The notes beneath the pieces were generated by a model. The model was given only the letters and a program-made list of their open reading frames with translations. It was not told the DNA's origin and searched no databases. From NCBI RefSeq assembly GCF_003669035.1, contig NZ_CP033070.1:2232001-2296000 (forward strand): 64,000 nt of DNA, in the 5' to 3' direction. The DNA comes from Chryseobacterium sp. 3008163. GTDB taxonomy: Bacteria; Bacteroidota; Bacteroidia; Flavobacteriales; Weeksellaceae. Positions 45,592 to 54,894 of this stretch are shown one piece after another (position 1 is the first letter of the stretch; each line of letters begins with the position of its first letter). The position numbers and the translations under genes were made by a program.

Positions 45592-46419
45592 ATGAAAAAA
45601 GTTTTACTCTCTTTAGGAATTCTATCTTGTCTATCAATTAATGCACAGACATTACTATCAGAAGGATTTGAGGGAACTACGTTTCCACCGACAGGATGGA
45701 CAGCTACTTCTACTGTAGCGACCCGACCTTGGCAAGCTACCCCCCTTCCGGTGAGTGTATCGACCTGGTTTACTTTAGCAGGAACAAAATCTGCAGGAGT
45801 AGACTATACTAATCAGGCAAATACCGCAAATTTAGTAACTCCATCTTTTAGCTTAGTTGGAGCAGCTAGCCCAATTCTGAAATTTAAGGTAACAGTAGGT
45901 TGGGTTTACATGATTCGTGATAATGCAGGAGATTTATTAGTACAAATTTCTACCAATGGAGGGTCATTATGGACCAATTTATGGAATGAAGACAATCAGG
46001 TGGGTTGGTCTGATGATGGTGATGGCTTAGATGCTACTGACACTTATCAAAATATTAATGTACAAATCAACTTATCTCCATACATAGGACAAGCGAATGT
46101 TCAAGTAAGGTTTAGGTATGTTGCAAATGATGCAGATGCAGTTGCAATAGATGACGTACAAGTTTTAGCAACAACGCTATCAACCGACGAAGTTTCAAAA
46201 TCTAAAACAAGCATTTATCCTAATCCAACAAAAGGAGAAATCAATATCAAAACTGATAAAAAGATAAAATCTTCTACTGTATATGATCTTACAGGAAAAG
46301 TACTATTACAAACAAATTCAGAAAAAGTAAATATCAATTCTTTCACAAAAGGAACATATTTATTAAAAGTTGAGTTTGCTGACGGCAGTACTCAGTCTGA
46401 AAAAATATTGAAAGACTAA
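45592..46419 (+). CDS. T9SS type A sorting domain protein with choice-of-anchor J domain
   Basis: A 275-residue secreted protein with a signal peptide (VLLSLGILSCLSINAQ). Residues ~20-190 form a cleaved-adhesin/choice-of-anchor J jelly roll: LLSEGFEGTTFPPTGWTA at the start and VRFRYVANDADAVAIDDVQV at the end are characteristic. The last ~75 residues are the type A T9SS C-terminal domain, with SIYPNPTKGEINI, VYDLTGKVLL and the closing GTYLLKVEFADGSTQSEKILK. The protein should be exported by T9SS and attached to the surface or released. It lacks a catalytic domain, so it is probably a binding protein or adhesin. Confidence 0.92.
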   Translation: MKKVLLSLGILSCLSINAQTLLSEGFEGTTFPPTGWTATSTVATRPWQATPLPVSVSTWFTLAGTKSAGVDYTNQANTANLVTPSFSLVGAASPILKFKVTVGWVYMIRDNAGDLLVQISTNGGSLWTNLWNEDNQVGWSDDGDGLDATDTYQNINVQINLSPYIGQANVQVRFRYVANDADAVAIDDVQVLATTLSTDEVSKSKTSIYPNPTKGEINIKTDKKIKSSTVYDLTGKVLLQTNSEKVNINSFTKGTYLLKVEFADGSTQSEKILKD

Positions 46420-46442
46420 ACTTATTCTTAAATAATATACTA

Positions 46443-46464
46443 AACTCACCTCAATCGGTGAGTT
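46443..46464 (+). terminator. Terminator of the T9SS protein gene
   Basis: AACTCACC pairs perfectly with GGTGAGTT around TCAATC, followed by TTTTTT. Confidence 0.8.
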
Positions 46465-46473
46465 TTTTTATTT

Positions 46474-46481
46474 TATTTTTG
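46474..46481 (+). promoter_or_regulatory. -7 element of the 46497 membrane protein gene
   Basis: TATTTTTG matches TAnnTTTG and lies 15 bp before GTG 46497, just past the upstream terminator. It argues that the coding sequence starts at 46497 rather than at the GTG inside the terminator (46458). Confidence 0.5.
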
Positions 46482-46496
46482 CAGAAATTTAAATAC

Positions 46497-47771
46497 GTGT
46501 CTATCAAATCAAAATTTTTAAACTTTTTTAAAATTGTTTTTCCTTCTACATTTTTTGAGTTGGGAATTTTCATCTTCTTTTTAACTGCCTACGGAATTTT
46601 GGGCTCATACATTGCACTCAACTATCGAATTATTTTCGACAGCAGAATTCCCTGGGATGCGTATTTCAGTTTTGACAATAAAGCCATCATTATGACCGGC
46701 GGAAGCTTTGAAAGACACCCACTTTCCTACTACTTTTTCAATTGGATGCGAGATTCTGTTTTGTTTTTTACGAATGGAAAAACGGATGTAAATTTCAGAT
46801 TAATTCTGACTTGGTTAAGCAATTTTATTATCAGTTTAAGCTTGGTTCAGATTTATAAATATCTAAAAAATATCATTAGACTTCCATTATTGATCAATTT
46901 ATTGATTGTTTTCTTTTTCAGTTTATTTTCAACGAATATTCTTCTTTCTTTCACGCCGGAAACATATACCTACACGCTGTTTTTATTGGTTCTATTCAAT
47001 TATTACACCGCTATTAAATTTAAAAAAGACGGAAAAATTGCGGGTTCTGCATTGGTACTTGCTGGAGTAACAATCGGTGGGCTGACCGTAACAAATATTG
47101 TTAAAATATTTATCCCAATCATTTTTGAAAAAGGCCTATTTAAGAGCTGGAAAAAATTTGGAAATGCAGCTTTCCGAGTGATCCTATCTTGTGGAGTTTT
47201 TATTCTTTTATATCTGAACCGGATTGATTTTAAGTATCAAAACATCCTTTCGAAATCTGGCGAACAGTATGAAAAGTTCTCGAATGTGAAGTCGACGCCG
47301 ATTTGGGATATGATTTATTCTTATTTTTTTGGAGGAAATATCCTTTTCCCAAGTTTTTTCATCCGAGAAAAACACAATATGAAAGGTTTTTACTTTAAAG
47401 CCATCTTCATGGAGACTTACTCTACCGCATTTGCTTACATTTTCATCGGACTGATTTTAGGATTTGTTTTGTGGAGTTATTTTAAAAACTTCAAGAACAA
47501 ATTGGTTCAGATTCTTATGATTTCATTTTTGGTAGATATTGCCATTCACTGCATCTTCAGATTTGGCCTTCACACCTCGTATATCTACGGCGGGCACTTT
47601 ATTTTTGTTTATCCATTACTGATAGGTTGGCTATTTTTCGCATACGGAGATTCACCAAAAACATTGTCTTTTCTGACAATAAGTATCGGTATTTTAACAG
47701 TTTATTTGCTACTAAACAATTACCACCGTATGATAGATTTCTTTGAATTTCTAAACAAATACTACCAATAA
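46497..47771 (+). CDS. Polytopic membrane protein of unknown function, glycosyltransferase-39-like topology
   Basis: About 424 residues with ten or more hydrophobic helices. The longest frame begins at GTG 46458, but that codon is inside the terminator stem of the previous gene. GTG 46497 (SIKSKFLNFFKIVFPS) follows a -7 box and is preferred. The first luminal loop carries FDSRIPWDAYFSFDNKAI with acidic residues, as in GT-C glycosyltransferases that use lipid-linked sugars. I recall a similar DUF6080 family but cannot confirm it. A role in glycan or lipid A/O-antigen-type sugar transfer is only a guess. The gene is monocistronic, bounded by a very strong palindromic terminator. Confidence 0.55.
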   Translation: MSIKSKFLNFFKIVFPSTFFELGIFIFFLTAYGILGSYIALNYRIIFDSRIPWDAYFSFDNKAIIMTGGSFERHPLSYYFFNWMRDSVLFFTNGKTDVNFRLILTWLSNFIISLSLVQIYKYLKNIIRLPLLINLLIVFFFSLFSTNILLSFTPETYTYTLFLLVLFNYYTAIKFKKDGKIAGSALVLAGVTIGGLTVTNIVKIFIPIIFEKGLFKSWKKFGNAAFRVILSCGVFILLYLNRIDFKYQNILSKSGEQYEKFSNVKSTPIWDMIYSYFFGGNILFPSFFIREKHNMKGFYFKAIFMETYSTAFAYIFIGLILGFVLWSYFKNFKNKLVQILMISFLVDIAIHCIFRFGLHTSYIYGGHFIFVYPLLIGWLFFAYGDSPKTLSFLTISIGILTVYLLLNNYHRMIDFFEFLNKYYQ

Positions 47772-47809
47772 AAAAAGGGCGGAGAAATTTAAATTTCTCC
47801 GCCCTTTTT
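47772..47809. terminator. Bidirectional terminator, perfect 38-bp palindrome
   Basis: Two 19-nt arms are exact reverse complements with no spacer, centred between 47790 and 47791. A GC-rich core (GGGCGGAG / CTCCGCCC) is flanked by A5 and T5, serving the two converging genes. Confidence 0.85.
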
Positions 47810-47824
47810 AAAATATTTTAAAAT

Positions 47825-48358
47825 CTATTTCGCTTCAGCACAAAAAATTCTGTATTGTACAGCAACCGCAGATTTGAAGTATTCTCTTACTCTTGAAAGA
47901 TCAGCCGCAGCACTTTGTTTTGTAAAATAACTTCCTGCTAAAATCTTGTAATTTGGTCTTAAAGATGCATCAGTTTCAACTTTCAGATTCGGGAATCTTT
48001 TTCTGAAATAGGCTTTCACTTCGTTTGCCTCCTCATTACTTTTTACCGTTGTAATCTGAATTTTGAATCCTAAAATTCTTGGGTTTTTTCTACAAACTTC
48101 TGCGTTCGTCAACTCCCTACTTGGAACAAAAATTTTAGGTGGTCTCGCCGGAGCATCGTAATCTGTATGCGTAGAATTATTCACCGGAACTCTTGCACAT
48201 TTCTCTTCAAGACTACCCATTGCATCGCTCACTCGCGAATCCATCGTCATTACCAGCTCTGTTCCGGACAATGTATCTCTCTTTACAACCTGTTGGGCAT
48301 CAAAGGTATAAAAACCAAAGATAGAAAGTACTGAAAATATTTTTATGAAATTTCTCAT
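47825..48358 (-). CDS. SPOR domain protein
   Basis: A 177-residue secreted protein with a signal peptide (FIKIFSVLSIFGFYTFDAQ). The last ~75 residues form an SPOR domain: GFKIQITTVKSNEEANEVKAYF, then NYKILAGSYFTKQSAAADLSRV. SPOR domains bind peptidoglycan glycan strands lacking stem peptides, typically at division sites. The middle is Pro-rich with one conserved-looking Cys pair. The gene is convergent with the membrane protein at 46497 and divergent from the act operon. Confidence 0.88.
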   Translation of the reverse strand: MRNFIKIFSVLSIFGFYTFDAQQVVKRDTLSGTELVMTMDSRVSDAMGSLEEKCARVPVNNSTHTDYDAPARPPKIFVPSRELTNAEVCRKNPRILGFKIQITTVKSNEEANEVKAYFRKRFPNLKVETDASLRPNYKILAGSYFTKQSAAADLSRVREYFKSAVAVQYRIFCAEAK

Positions 48359-48487
48359 TTAAACTTGTTTCTGCAAATTTAGAATAATTTGAAAATACAG
48401 CAACCATAGTTATTTAGAATAGTTACAAATTAAACCATAATGACATTTTCCCCTTTGTATATGCCGTTAAATTCATGTTAAAAATAT

Positions 48488-48495
48488 TATTTTTG
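48488..48495 (+). promoter_or_regulatory. -7 element of the act operon
   Basis: TATTTTTG matches TAnnTTTG, 46 bp before ATG 48542. No TTG at standard -33 spacing; GTT-rich sequence there. Confidence 0.5.
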
Positions 48496-48541
48496 CGGGA
48501 TTGATTACAGATTCAATATTTACTAACATAAGACAATTTAA

Positions 48542-49894
48542 ATGATTAGTTGGAGAAAGCATTATAAAAAAGGGCTGATTGCGATAGGTTTATTGCTATC
48601 AACAAGTGCTTCAATTTACGGGCAAGAGGGCGATCCTGCAAATGGTGAGAAACTTTTTAAGGCAAACTGTACGGCATGTCACGCTTTAGACAAACAAGTT
48701 GTAGGACCAGCATTGAAAGGTGTGGTAGAAAGACTTAAATCTGAGCAGGGACTAGATACAGCTTGGCTTCACAAGTGGATTAAAGACAACAAAGCACTTA
48801 GAGCTTCTGGCGATAAGTATGCTAACGAAGTTTTTGAAAAGTACAACAAGACTGAAATGCAGGTCTTTCCTAATCTTGCAGATAAGGATATTGACGATAT
48901 TTTAGCGTATACAACTAATCCTCCTGCACCTGTTGTAGAAGAACCTAAAAATCCGACAACAGAAACAGCTGGTGCTGCACCAGCAAACAATACTACTTCA
49001 AGTATCGTTATCATTTCACTTTTAGCAATTGCTGCTTTATTGGTTTGGATCTTAGTCAAACTGAGACAGTTAGTGAAATTAGGTCAGTCTGATGATTTAG
49101 CTGGACTTAACGAAACAAGAGTAAAATCTTTCAGTGAAATCTACGAAAAATACCACTACATCGGTAAAGGTCTTTTAGCTGTTTTAGCGATCTTGGCTAC
49201 TTATGGTGTATGGAACTGGATCATGTGGATCGGTGTTTACAAAGGATATAAGCCTGAACAACCTATCTACTTCTCTCACAAAATTCACGCTGGAGAAAAC
49301 AAAATCGACTGTCAATTGTGTCACTCAAGTGCTAAATACGGTAAGGTTTCTGAAATCCCTTCTATGAACGTTTGTATGAACTGTCACAGAACAATTTCTG
49401 AGTACAAAGGTAAATACATTGAGCCAGGAAAAGATAAAGCATTCTACGATGGAGAAATCCAGAAGATTTATGCTGCAACTGGTTGGGATGCAGAAAAACA
49501 ACAGTACACAGGTAAAACAACTCCTGTAGAATGGACAAGAATTCATAATATGCCAGATTTCGTTTACTTCAACCACTCTCAGCACGTAGTAGCAGGTGAA
49601 CAAGCGATTATCAACTCATTCAACAAGAAAAATCCTGACAACAAGATTGATGTTGTGTGTAAAGCATGTCACGGAAAAATTGATACAATGAATGTGGTAC
49701 AAATGGCAAACGACTTCACTATGGGATGGTGTATCGAATGTCACAGAACTACAGAAGTTGATATGAACAACGGTTATAATAAAGAATACTTCAAAAATCT
49801 ACACGAAAAGCTTAAAAAGCAATACCCTCAAGATGGTGGTAAGATTACTGTAGATGCAATTGGAGGTCTTGAGTGTGGTAAATGTCATTATTAA
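48542..49894 (+). CDS. actA: Alternative complex III subunit ActA, multiheme cytochrome c
   Basis: A 450-residue c-type cytochrome of the quinol:electron-acceptor oxidoreductase complex. Six CxxCH heme motifs are visible: CTACH at Cys43 in an N-terminal monoheme domain, then CQLCH, CMNCH, CKACH, CIECH and CGKCH near the C-terminus in the pentaheme domain. A signal peptide (GLIAIGLLLSTSASIYGQ) and two further membrane helices (~152-175 and ~215-237) separate the domains. The N-terminal monoheme domain fused to the pentaheme part is the form common in Bacteroidota. It is the first gene of actABCDEF. Confidence 0.93.
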   Translation: MISWRKHYKKGLIAIGLLLSTSASIYGQEGDPANGEKLFKANCTACHALDKQVVGPALKGVVERLKSEQGLDTAWLHKWIKDNKALRASGDKYANEVFEKYNKTEMQVFPNLADKDIDDILAYTTNPPAPVVEEPKNPTTETAGAAPANNTTSSIVIISLLAIAALLVWILVKLRQLVKLGQSDDLAGLNETRVKSFSEIYEKYHYIGKGLLAVLAILATYGVWNWIMWIGVYKGYKPEQPIYFSHKIHAGENKIDCQLCHSSAKYGKVSEIPSMNVCMNCHRTISEYKGKYIEPGKDKAFYDGEIQKIYAATGWDAEKQQYTGKTTPVEWTRIHNMPDFVYFNHSQHVVAGEQAIINSFNKKNPDNKIDVVCKACHGKIDTMNVVQMANDFTMGWCIECHRTTEVDMNNGYNKEYFKNLHEKLKKQYPQDGGKITVDAIGGLECGKCHY

Positions 49895-49917
49895 TAACTA
49901 AAAAATCAGAAGTATAA

Positions 49918-52900
49918 ATGGCTTCAAACAAAATACAATTTAGAAGTATTCACGAACTTAAAGACCCTTCCCTAAACGGTAAGCTGGCTCTTAAAGAGTT
50001 CCAAGAAGAAATTCCGGTAGAAGATTTCTTAGGAGATGCTGAGAAAAGTGATGCTAGTACAACAAGAAGAGATTTCTTGAAGTTATTAGGATTCTCTACT
50101 GCAGCAGTTACTTTAGCAGCTTGTGAGGCACCGGTAATCAAAACAATTCCTTATGTGGTAAAACCGCATGATATTATTCCGGGAGTTCCTAACTATTACG
50201 CTTCAACATATTTTGACGGTTTCGATTTCGCAAGTGTTTTAGTAAAAACCAGAGAAGGGAGACCTATCAAAATTGATCCGAATCCGGCAGCTGGTGATTT
50301 AGGTAAAACTAACGCAAGAGCTCAGGCAAGTGTACTTTCTCTTTATGATAATGATAAAGTAAAACAACCTAAGTTTGAAGGGAAAGACGAAACTTTTGAT
50401 AAAGTAGATGATTTTGTAATCAAAGGTTTAGAAGAAGCTAAAGCTTCAGGTAAAAGAATCGTTTTATTATCTCACTCTTTTGCTTCGCCGACATTCAAAA
50501 AATTATTTGCTGAATTTAAAGCTAAATATCCTACCGCTGAACTGGTAACTTATGATGCAATTCCTTACGCTGCTTCTTTGGATGCTGCACAGGAAGTATT
50601 CGGACAGAGAGCTTTACCTGTTTATGACCTTAAAGGTTCTGAATTGGTGGTTGCTTTCCAAGCAGATTTCTTAGGAGAATACAATGCAGCAAGTTTAGAG
50701 ACTTCTTACGCTGTAGCAAGAAAGCCGGGAGCAAACATGTTGAGACACATTCAGGTGGAATCAAACATGTCATTGACAGGTGCTAATGCAGATTCAAGAT
50801 ACAGATTAAAGCCAAGTGCTGTAAACAAAACTTTGGTTGAAGTTTACAACGCAATCGTTGGAGGTGGCTCTTCAGATAAATTAGCTAACGAGCTTGCTAA
50901 AGAATTATCAGCAAAAGGCAGCAAAGCTGTAGTTTTCGCTGATGGTTCTAAAGGTGCTCAGGTTTTAGCTCACTTAATCAACCAAAAATTAGGATCAGTA
51001 GCTTTCACTGGTAAAGCAAACTTCCTAAAAGAGTTTGACAAAGCAAGATTCCAGGAATTTTTAGGATGGGTAAATGGCGGACAAGTTGGTGTTTTAATCA
51101 CGAACAACGTTGACCCAATTTATTCTCACCACAAAGGACAAGATTTCAAAAAATCTTTAGCTAAAGTTCCTTACGTTATTGCTGTCGCAGACAAGAAAAA
51201 TGAAATGTATAAAGCAGCGAAGGCTGTAATTCCTGTAGCTAACTGGCTAGAATCTTGGGGTGATATTGAGCCTCAGTCTGGAGTTTATTCATTAATGCAG
51301 CCAACGATCCAGAAAATTTACAAATCAAGACAGATTGAAGAATCTCTATTGGTTTGGAAAAACGGAAAGAACAACGCAGCAAACAATTATTACGATTATT
51401 TAAAAGCGAATTCAGCTTCTGTTTTAGGTGGAACTTCATTCAATAAAGCTTTGTATAATGGTATCGTAGCTTCTACTAATGCAACTACTTTATCTTACGC
51501 TGGCGGAAACGCTGCACAGGCTGTTGCTGAACTAGGAAACTTTAAAGCTTCAGATTTAGAATTAGTTTTATATACTAAGACTTCAATAGGTGACGGAACT
51601 CAGGCAAACAATCCTTGGTTGCAGGAATTACCGGATCCATTGACAAGAATGTCTTGGGACAATTACTTAACGATTTCTCCGAAAGATGCGAAAGATTTAG
51701 GTATAGAAAATGATCTGAATGCAAGAATGCAGTTAGACGGTTCTATTGTAAATCTTACAGTAAACGGAGTAACAATAAAAGACGTTCCTGTATTTATTCA
51801 GCCGGGACAAGCAGACGGATCAGTAGGTCTTGCGCTTGGTTATGGTAAAAAAGATTCGGGAGCAACTGCAGATACAGGGGTAAATGCTTATCCTTTATTT
51901 GATGGTTCAAATCTTGTTATTTCTAATGTTAAAATAGAAAAAACAGGTGAAAGCCACGAGTTTGCAGGTATTCAGCTTCAAAACACTCTAATGGGTCGTT
52001 ATGATATTGCTAAAGAAGTTCCGTTAACGGAATACTTAAATGTAGCATTTGATGATGAACACCACGGATGGAACAAGCCATTGGAATATCACACCATCAG
52101 CGGTGCATTACCAGCAGGTAAAATTGACCTTTGGGATGCATTTGATGATACAGACGGTCCTCACTTTAACTTATCAGTTGACTTGAACTCTTGTACTGGT
52201 TGTGGAGCATGTATTATTGCTTGTCAGGCAGAAAACAATGTTCCAGTTGTTGGTAAAGAAGAGATCAGAATGTCTAGAGATATGTACTGGTTGAGAATTG
52301 ACCGTTACTATTCTGCAAAAGAAAAAATCGAGACTAAAGAAGGTGTTGAAAGAGGCTTAAATGTTCCTCAATTGTACGACATCTTGATTGAACCAAATGA
52401 AAGTCCAGATGTAATCTTCCAGCCGGTAATGTGTCAGCACTGTAACCACGCTCCTTGTGAAACGGTATGTCCGGTAGCGGCTACTTCACACGGTAAGCAA
52501 GGTCAAAACCACATGGCATACAACAGATGTATTGGTACAAGATATTGTGCAAACAACTGTCCGTACAAAGTAAGACGTTTCAACTGGTTTACATATAACC
52601 TGAATGACCGTTTTGATTTTAATCAAAATAACGATTTAGGAAGAATGGTACTTAACCCGGATGTTGTTGTAAGAACAAGAGGGGTAATGGAAAAATGTTC
52701 ATTGTGTATCCAACAAACTCAGGCTACCATCTTAAATGCTAAGAAGGAAAACAGAAAAGTAACAGATAATGAATTTAAAAATTCAGTAGCTTGTGCTTCG
52801 GCTTGTTCAACAGGATCACTGATGTTTGGAGACATGAATGACAAAGAATCTGAAGTGAGAGAATTATATTCTAGCAACAGAAGATATCATTTACTTGAAG

Positions 52901-52962
52901 AGATCGGCACAAAACCAAACGTGTTCTATCACACTAAAGTAAGAAACAGAGCAGAAAATTAA
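49918..52962 (+). CDS. actB: Alternative complex III subunit ActB, iron-sulfur/molybdopterin-like protein
   Basis: A 1014-residue protein. It has a twin-arginine signal (TTRRDFLKLLGFS at ~48-60) followed by a lipobox-like AAC, so the folded protein is exported by Tat. The N-terminal ~700 residues resemble the molybdopterin oxidoreductase fold but, as in other ActB proteins, carry no evident cofactor ligand. The C-terminal ferredoxin domain has four Cys clusters: CTGCGACIIAC, CQHCNHAPCETVC, CIGTRYCANNCP and CSLCIQ...CASAC, for [4Fe-4S]/[3Fe-4S] centres. It passes electrons from quinol toward the hemes of ActA and ActE. It lies 23 bp after actA. Confidence 0.94.
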   Translation: MASNKIQFRSIHELKDPSLNGKLALKEFQEEIPVEDFLGDAEKSDASTTRRDFLKLLGFSTAAVTLAACEAPVIKTIPYVVKPHDIIPGVPNYYASTYFDGFDFASVLVKTREGRPIKIDPNPAAGDLGKTNARAQASVLSLYDNDKVKQPKFEGKDETFDKVDDFVIKGLEEAKASGKRIVLLSHSFASPTFKKLFAEFKAKYPTAELVTYDAIPYAASLDAAQEVFGQRALPVYDLKGSELVVAFQADFLGEYNAASLETSYAVARKPGANMLRHIQVESNMSLTGANADSRYRLKPSAVNKTLVEVYNAIVGGGSSDKLANELAKELSAKGSKAVVFADGSKGAQVLAHLINQKLGSVAFTGKANFLKEFDKARFQEFLGWVNGGQVGVLITNNVDPIYSHHKGQDFKKSLAKVPYVIAVADKKNEMYKAAKAVIPVANWLESWGDIEPQSGVYSLMQPTIQKIYKSRQIEESLLVWKNGKNNAANNYYDYLKANSASVLGGTSFNKALYNGIVASTNATTLSYAGGNAAQAVAELGNFKASDLELVLYTKTSIGDGTQANNPWLQELPDPLTRMSWDNYLTISPKDAKDLGIENDLNARMQLDGSIVNLTVNGVTIKDVPVFIQPGQADGSVGLALGYGKKDSGATADTGVNAYPLFDGSNLVISNVKIEKTGESHEFAGIQLQNTLMGRYDIAKEVPLTEYLNVAFDDEHHGWNKPLEYHTISGALPAGKIDLWDAFDDTDGPHFNLSVDLNSCTGCGACIIACQAENNVPVVGKEEIRMSRDMYWLRIDRYYSAKEKIETKEGVERGLNVPQLYDILIEPNESPDVIFQPVMCQHCNHAPCETVCPVAATSHGKQGQNHMAYNRCIGTRYCANNCPYKVRRFNWFTYNLNDRFDFNQNNDLGRMVLNPDVVVRTRGVMEKCSLCIQQTQATILNAKKENRKVTDNEFKNSVACASACSTGSLMFGDMNDKESEVRELYSSNRRYHLLEEIGTKPNVFYHTKVRNRAEN

Positions 52963-52987
52963 AGTTTAAATAATAAATAGGTAAAAA

Positions 52988-54385
52988 ATGTCAGGACATT
53001 ACGAAGCTCCGATAAGGGAACCTCTGATTATTGGTCACAAAACTTATCACGATATCACAGAAGATATTGCACGACCTATCGAAGAAAGAGCAGGAAAATT
53101 ATGGTGGGTATCACTATATGCAGCCTTAGTTCTATTCATCTACGGATTCGGCTGTATCGCCTACACTATCGGGACAGGTATTGGAGCATGGGGGCTTAAC
53201 AGAACTATTAACTGGGGTTGGGATATTACCAACTTCGTATGGTGGGTAGGTATCGGTCACGCCGGAACACTTATCTCCGCAGTATTATTATTATTTAGAC
53301 AGCGTTGGAGAATGTCTGTAAACCGTTCAGCGGAAGCGATGACGATCTTCGCAGTTGTACAGGCAGCAATCTTCCCGGTTATCCACATGGGTAGAGTTTG
53401 GGTAGGATATTGGGTATTCCCTCTTCCTAACCAGTTTGGTTCTCTTTGGGGGAACTTTAACTCTCCTCTACTTTGGGACGTATTTGCAATCTCAACATAT
53501 TTCTCAGTATCAACAGTATTCTGGTTTATGGGATTGATTCCTGACTTTGCAATGATCAGAGACAGAGCAAAAACTCCTTGGACTAAGAAAATTTATACAT
53601 TCCTTGCCTTTGGTTGGGGTGGTAAAGCAAAACACTGGCAGAGATTCGAAGAATTATCTTTGGTATTGGCAGGTTTGGCTACTCCATTAGTATTCTCGGT
53701 ACACACGACGGTATCTTTTGACTTTGCTACGTCAGTAATTAAAGGATGGCACTCTACGATTTATCCTCCTTACTTCGTTGCAGGAGCAATCTTCTCAGGA
53801 TTTGCAATGGTACAGACCCTATTGTTGATCGCTAGAAAAGTTTGTCATCTAGAGGACTACATCACAATGTATCATATTGAAATTATGAACATCGTAATCA
53901 TCTTAACAGGTGGTATGGTAACGGTAGCTTACGGAACAGAATATTTCATCGGATGGTACTCTGGTTCTCGATATGAAGATTTTACTTATCTTTCTCCGGG
54001 TGCTGCAACAGGACCGTACTGGTGGGCTTTCTGGGCATTGATTACATGTAACTTGATTATTCCTGCATTATTCTGGTTCAAGAGAATAAGAACAAATATT
54101 ATTGCAACATTTGTTATCGCATTGATCATCAACATCGGTATGTGGTTTGAGCGTTTTGACATCATCGTTATCAACCTTTCAAGAGATTACTTGCCAGGAT
54201 CTTGGACGATGTTTAAACCAACCATTATCGACGTAGGTGTATACTTAGGAACTATCGGATTCTTCTCTGTATTATTCTTATTATATGCAAGAACATTCCC
54301 TGTAATTGCACAGGCCGAATTAAAATCGATTTTGAAAATCTCAGGTGAAACTTATAAAGCAAAAGAAGGAGATGAGCACCACTAA
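52988..54385 (+). CDS. actC: Alternative complex III subunit ActC (NrfD-like membrane protein)
   Basis: A 465-residue integral membrane protein with about ten helices, of the NrfD/PsrC family. It forms the quinol-binding membrane part with ActF. Family-like segments are WWVGIGHAGTLISAVLLL with a membrane His, AVVQAAIFPVIHMGR, and the STVFWFMGLIPDFAMIRDR loop. It follows actB by 25 bp. Its end overlaps the actD start by 14 bp. Confidence 0.95.
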   Translation: MSGHYEAPIREPLIIGHKTYHDITEDIARPIEERAGKLWWVSLYAALVLFIYGFGCIAYTIGTGIGAWGLNRTINWGWDITNFVWWVGIGHAGTLISAVLLLFRQRWRMSVNRSAEAMTIFAVVQAAIFPVIHMGRVWVGYWVFPLPNQFGSLWGNFNSPLLWDVFAISTYFSVSTVFWFMGLIPDFAMIRDRAKTPWTKKIYTFLAFGWGGKAKHWQRFEELSLVLAGLATPLVFSVHTTVSFDFATSVIKGWHSTIYPPYFVAGAIFSGFAMVQTLLLIARKVCHLEDYITMYHIEIMNIVIILTGGMVTVAYGTEYFIGWYSGSRYEDFTYLSPGAATGPYWWAFWALITCNLIIPALFWFKRIRTNIIATFVIALIINIGMWFERFDIIVINLSRDYLPGSWTMFKPTIIDVGVYLGTIGFFSVLFLLYARTFPVIAQAELKSILKISGETYKAKEGDEHH

Positions 54386-54893
54386 AATTGTATACGGACT
54401 TTATGCGGACGACGACGATCTAATGAACGGAGTTAAAGCATTCAACGATAAAGGAATCGCAATAAACGAAGTTTATACTCCATTCCCTGTTCACGGGCTA
54501 GATAAAGCTTTAGGTTTAAAGAAAACAAGAATTTCTGATGCTGCATTTATCTACGCTTTGTATGGTGTAAGTATTGGCGCAACAGTTACTTGGTACGTTA
54601 TGAATCATGACTGGCCTCAGAATATTGGTGGTAAACCAGCTTTTGAATGGTCCAGAAACATGCCTGCATTTGTAGTTCCAATGTTTGAATTAATGGTGTT
54701 CTGTGCAGCACACATGATGTCTCTAACTTTCTTAGTTAGAAACAAAATGTATCCTGGTGCTCCGGCTCAGAACCCAGATCCAAGAACTACAGATGATAAA
54801 TTCATGATGGAATTTATTACTGAAGATGTAGAATCTATTAAGCAGCTGCTTGTTGATACGGGAGTTGAAGAAATAACTGTTAAAGATGCTTAA
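54372..54893 (+). CDS. actD: Alternative complex III subunit ActD (DUF3341)
   Basis: A 173-residue protein with a cytosolic N-terminal domain (YGLYADDDDLMNGVKAFNDKGI) and two membrane helices (~54-73 and ~98-120). This is the DUF3341 family, a structural subunit of complex III. I use ATG 54372 (MSTTKIVYGLY), nine residues inside the longest frame, because conserved sequence begins there. It overlaps actC by 14 bp, indicating coupling. Confidence 0.93.
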   Translation: MSTTKIVYGLYADDDDLMNGVKAFNDKGIAINEVYTPFPVHGLDKALGLKKTRISDAAFIYALYGVSIGATVTWYVMNHDWPQNIGGKPAFEWSRNMPAFVVPMFELMVFCAAHMMSLTFLVRNKMYPGAPAQNPDPRTTDDKFMMEFITEDVESIKQLLVDTGVEEITVKDA

Positions 54894-54894
54894 A

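Noticed and set aside
46458..46496. Start of the membrane protein at GTG 46458
   Set aside because: It lies inside the terminator stem of the previous gene and upstream of the -7 box; GTG 46497 fits better.
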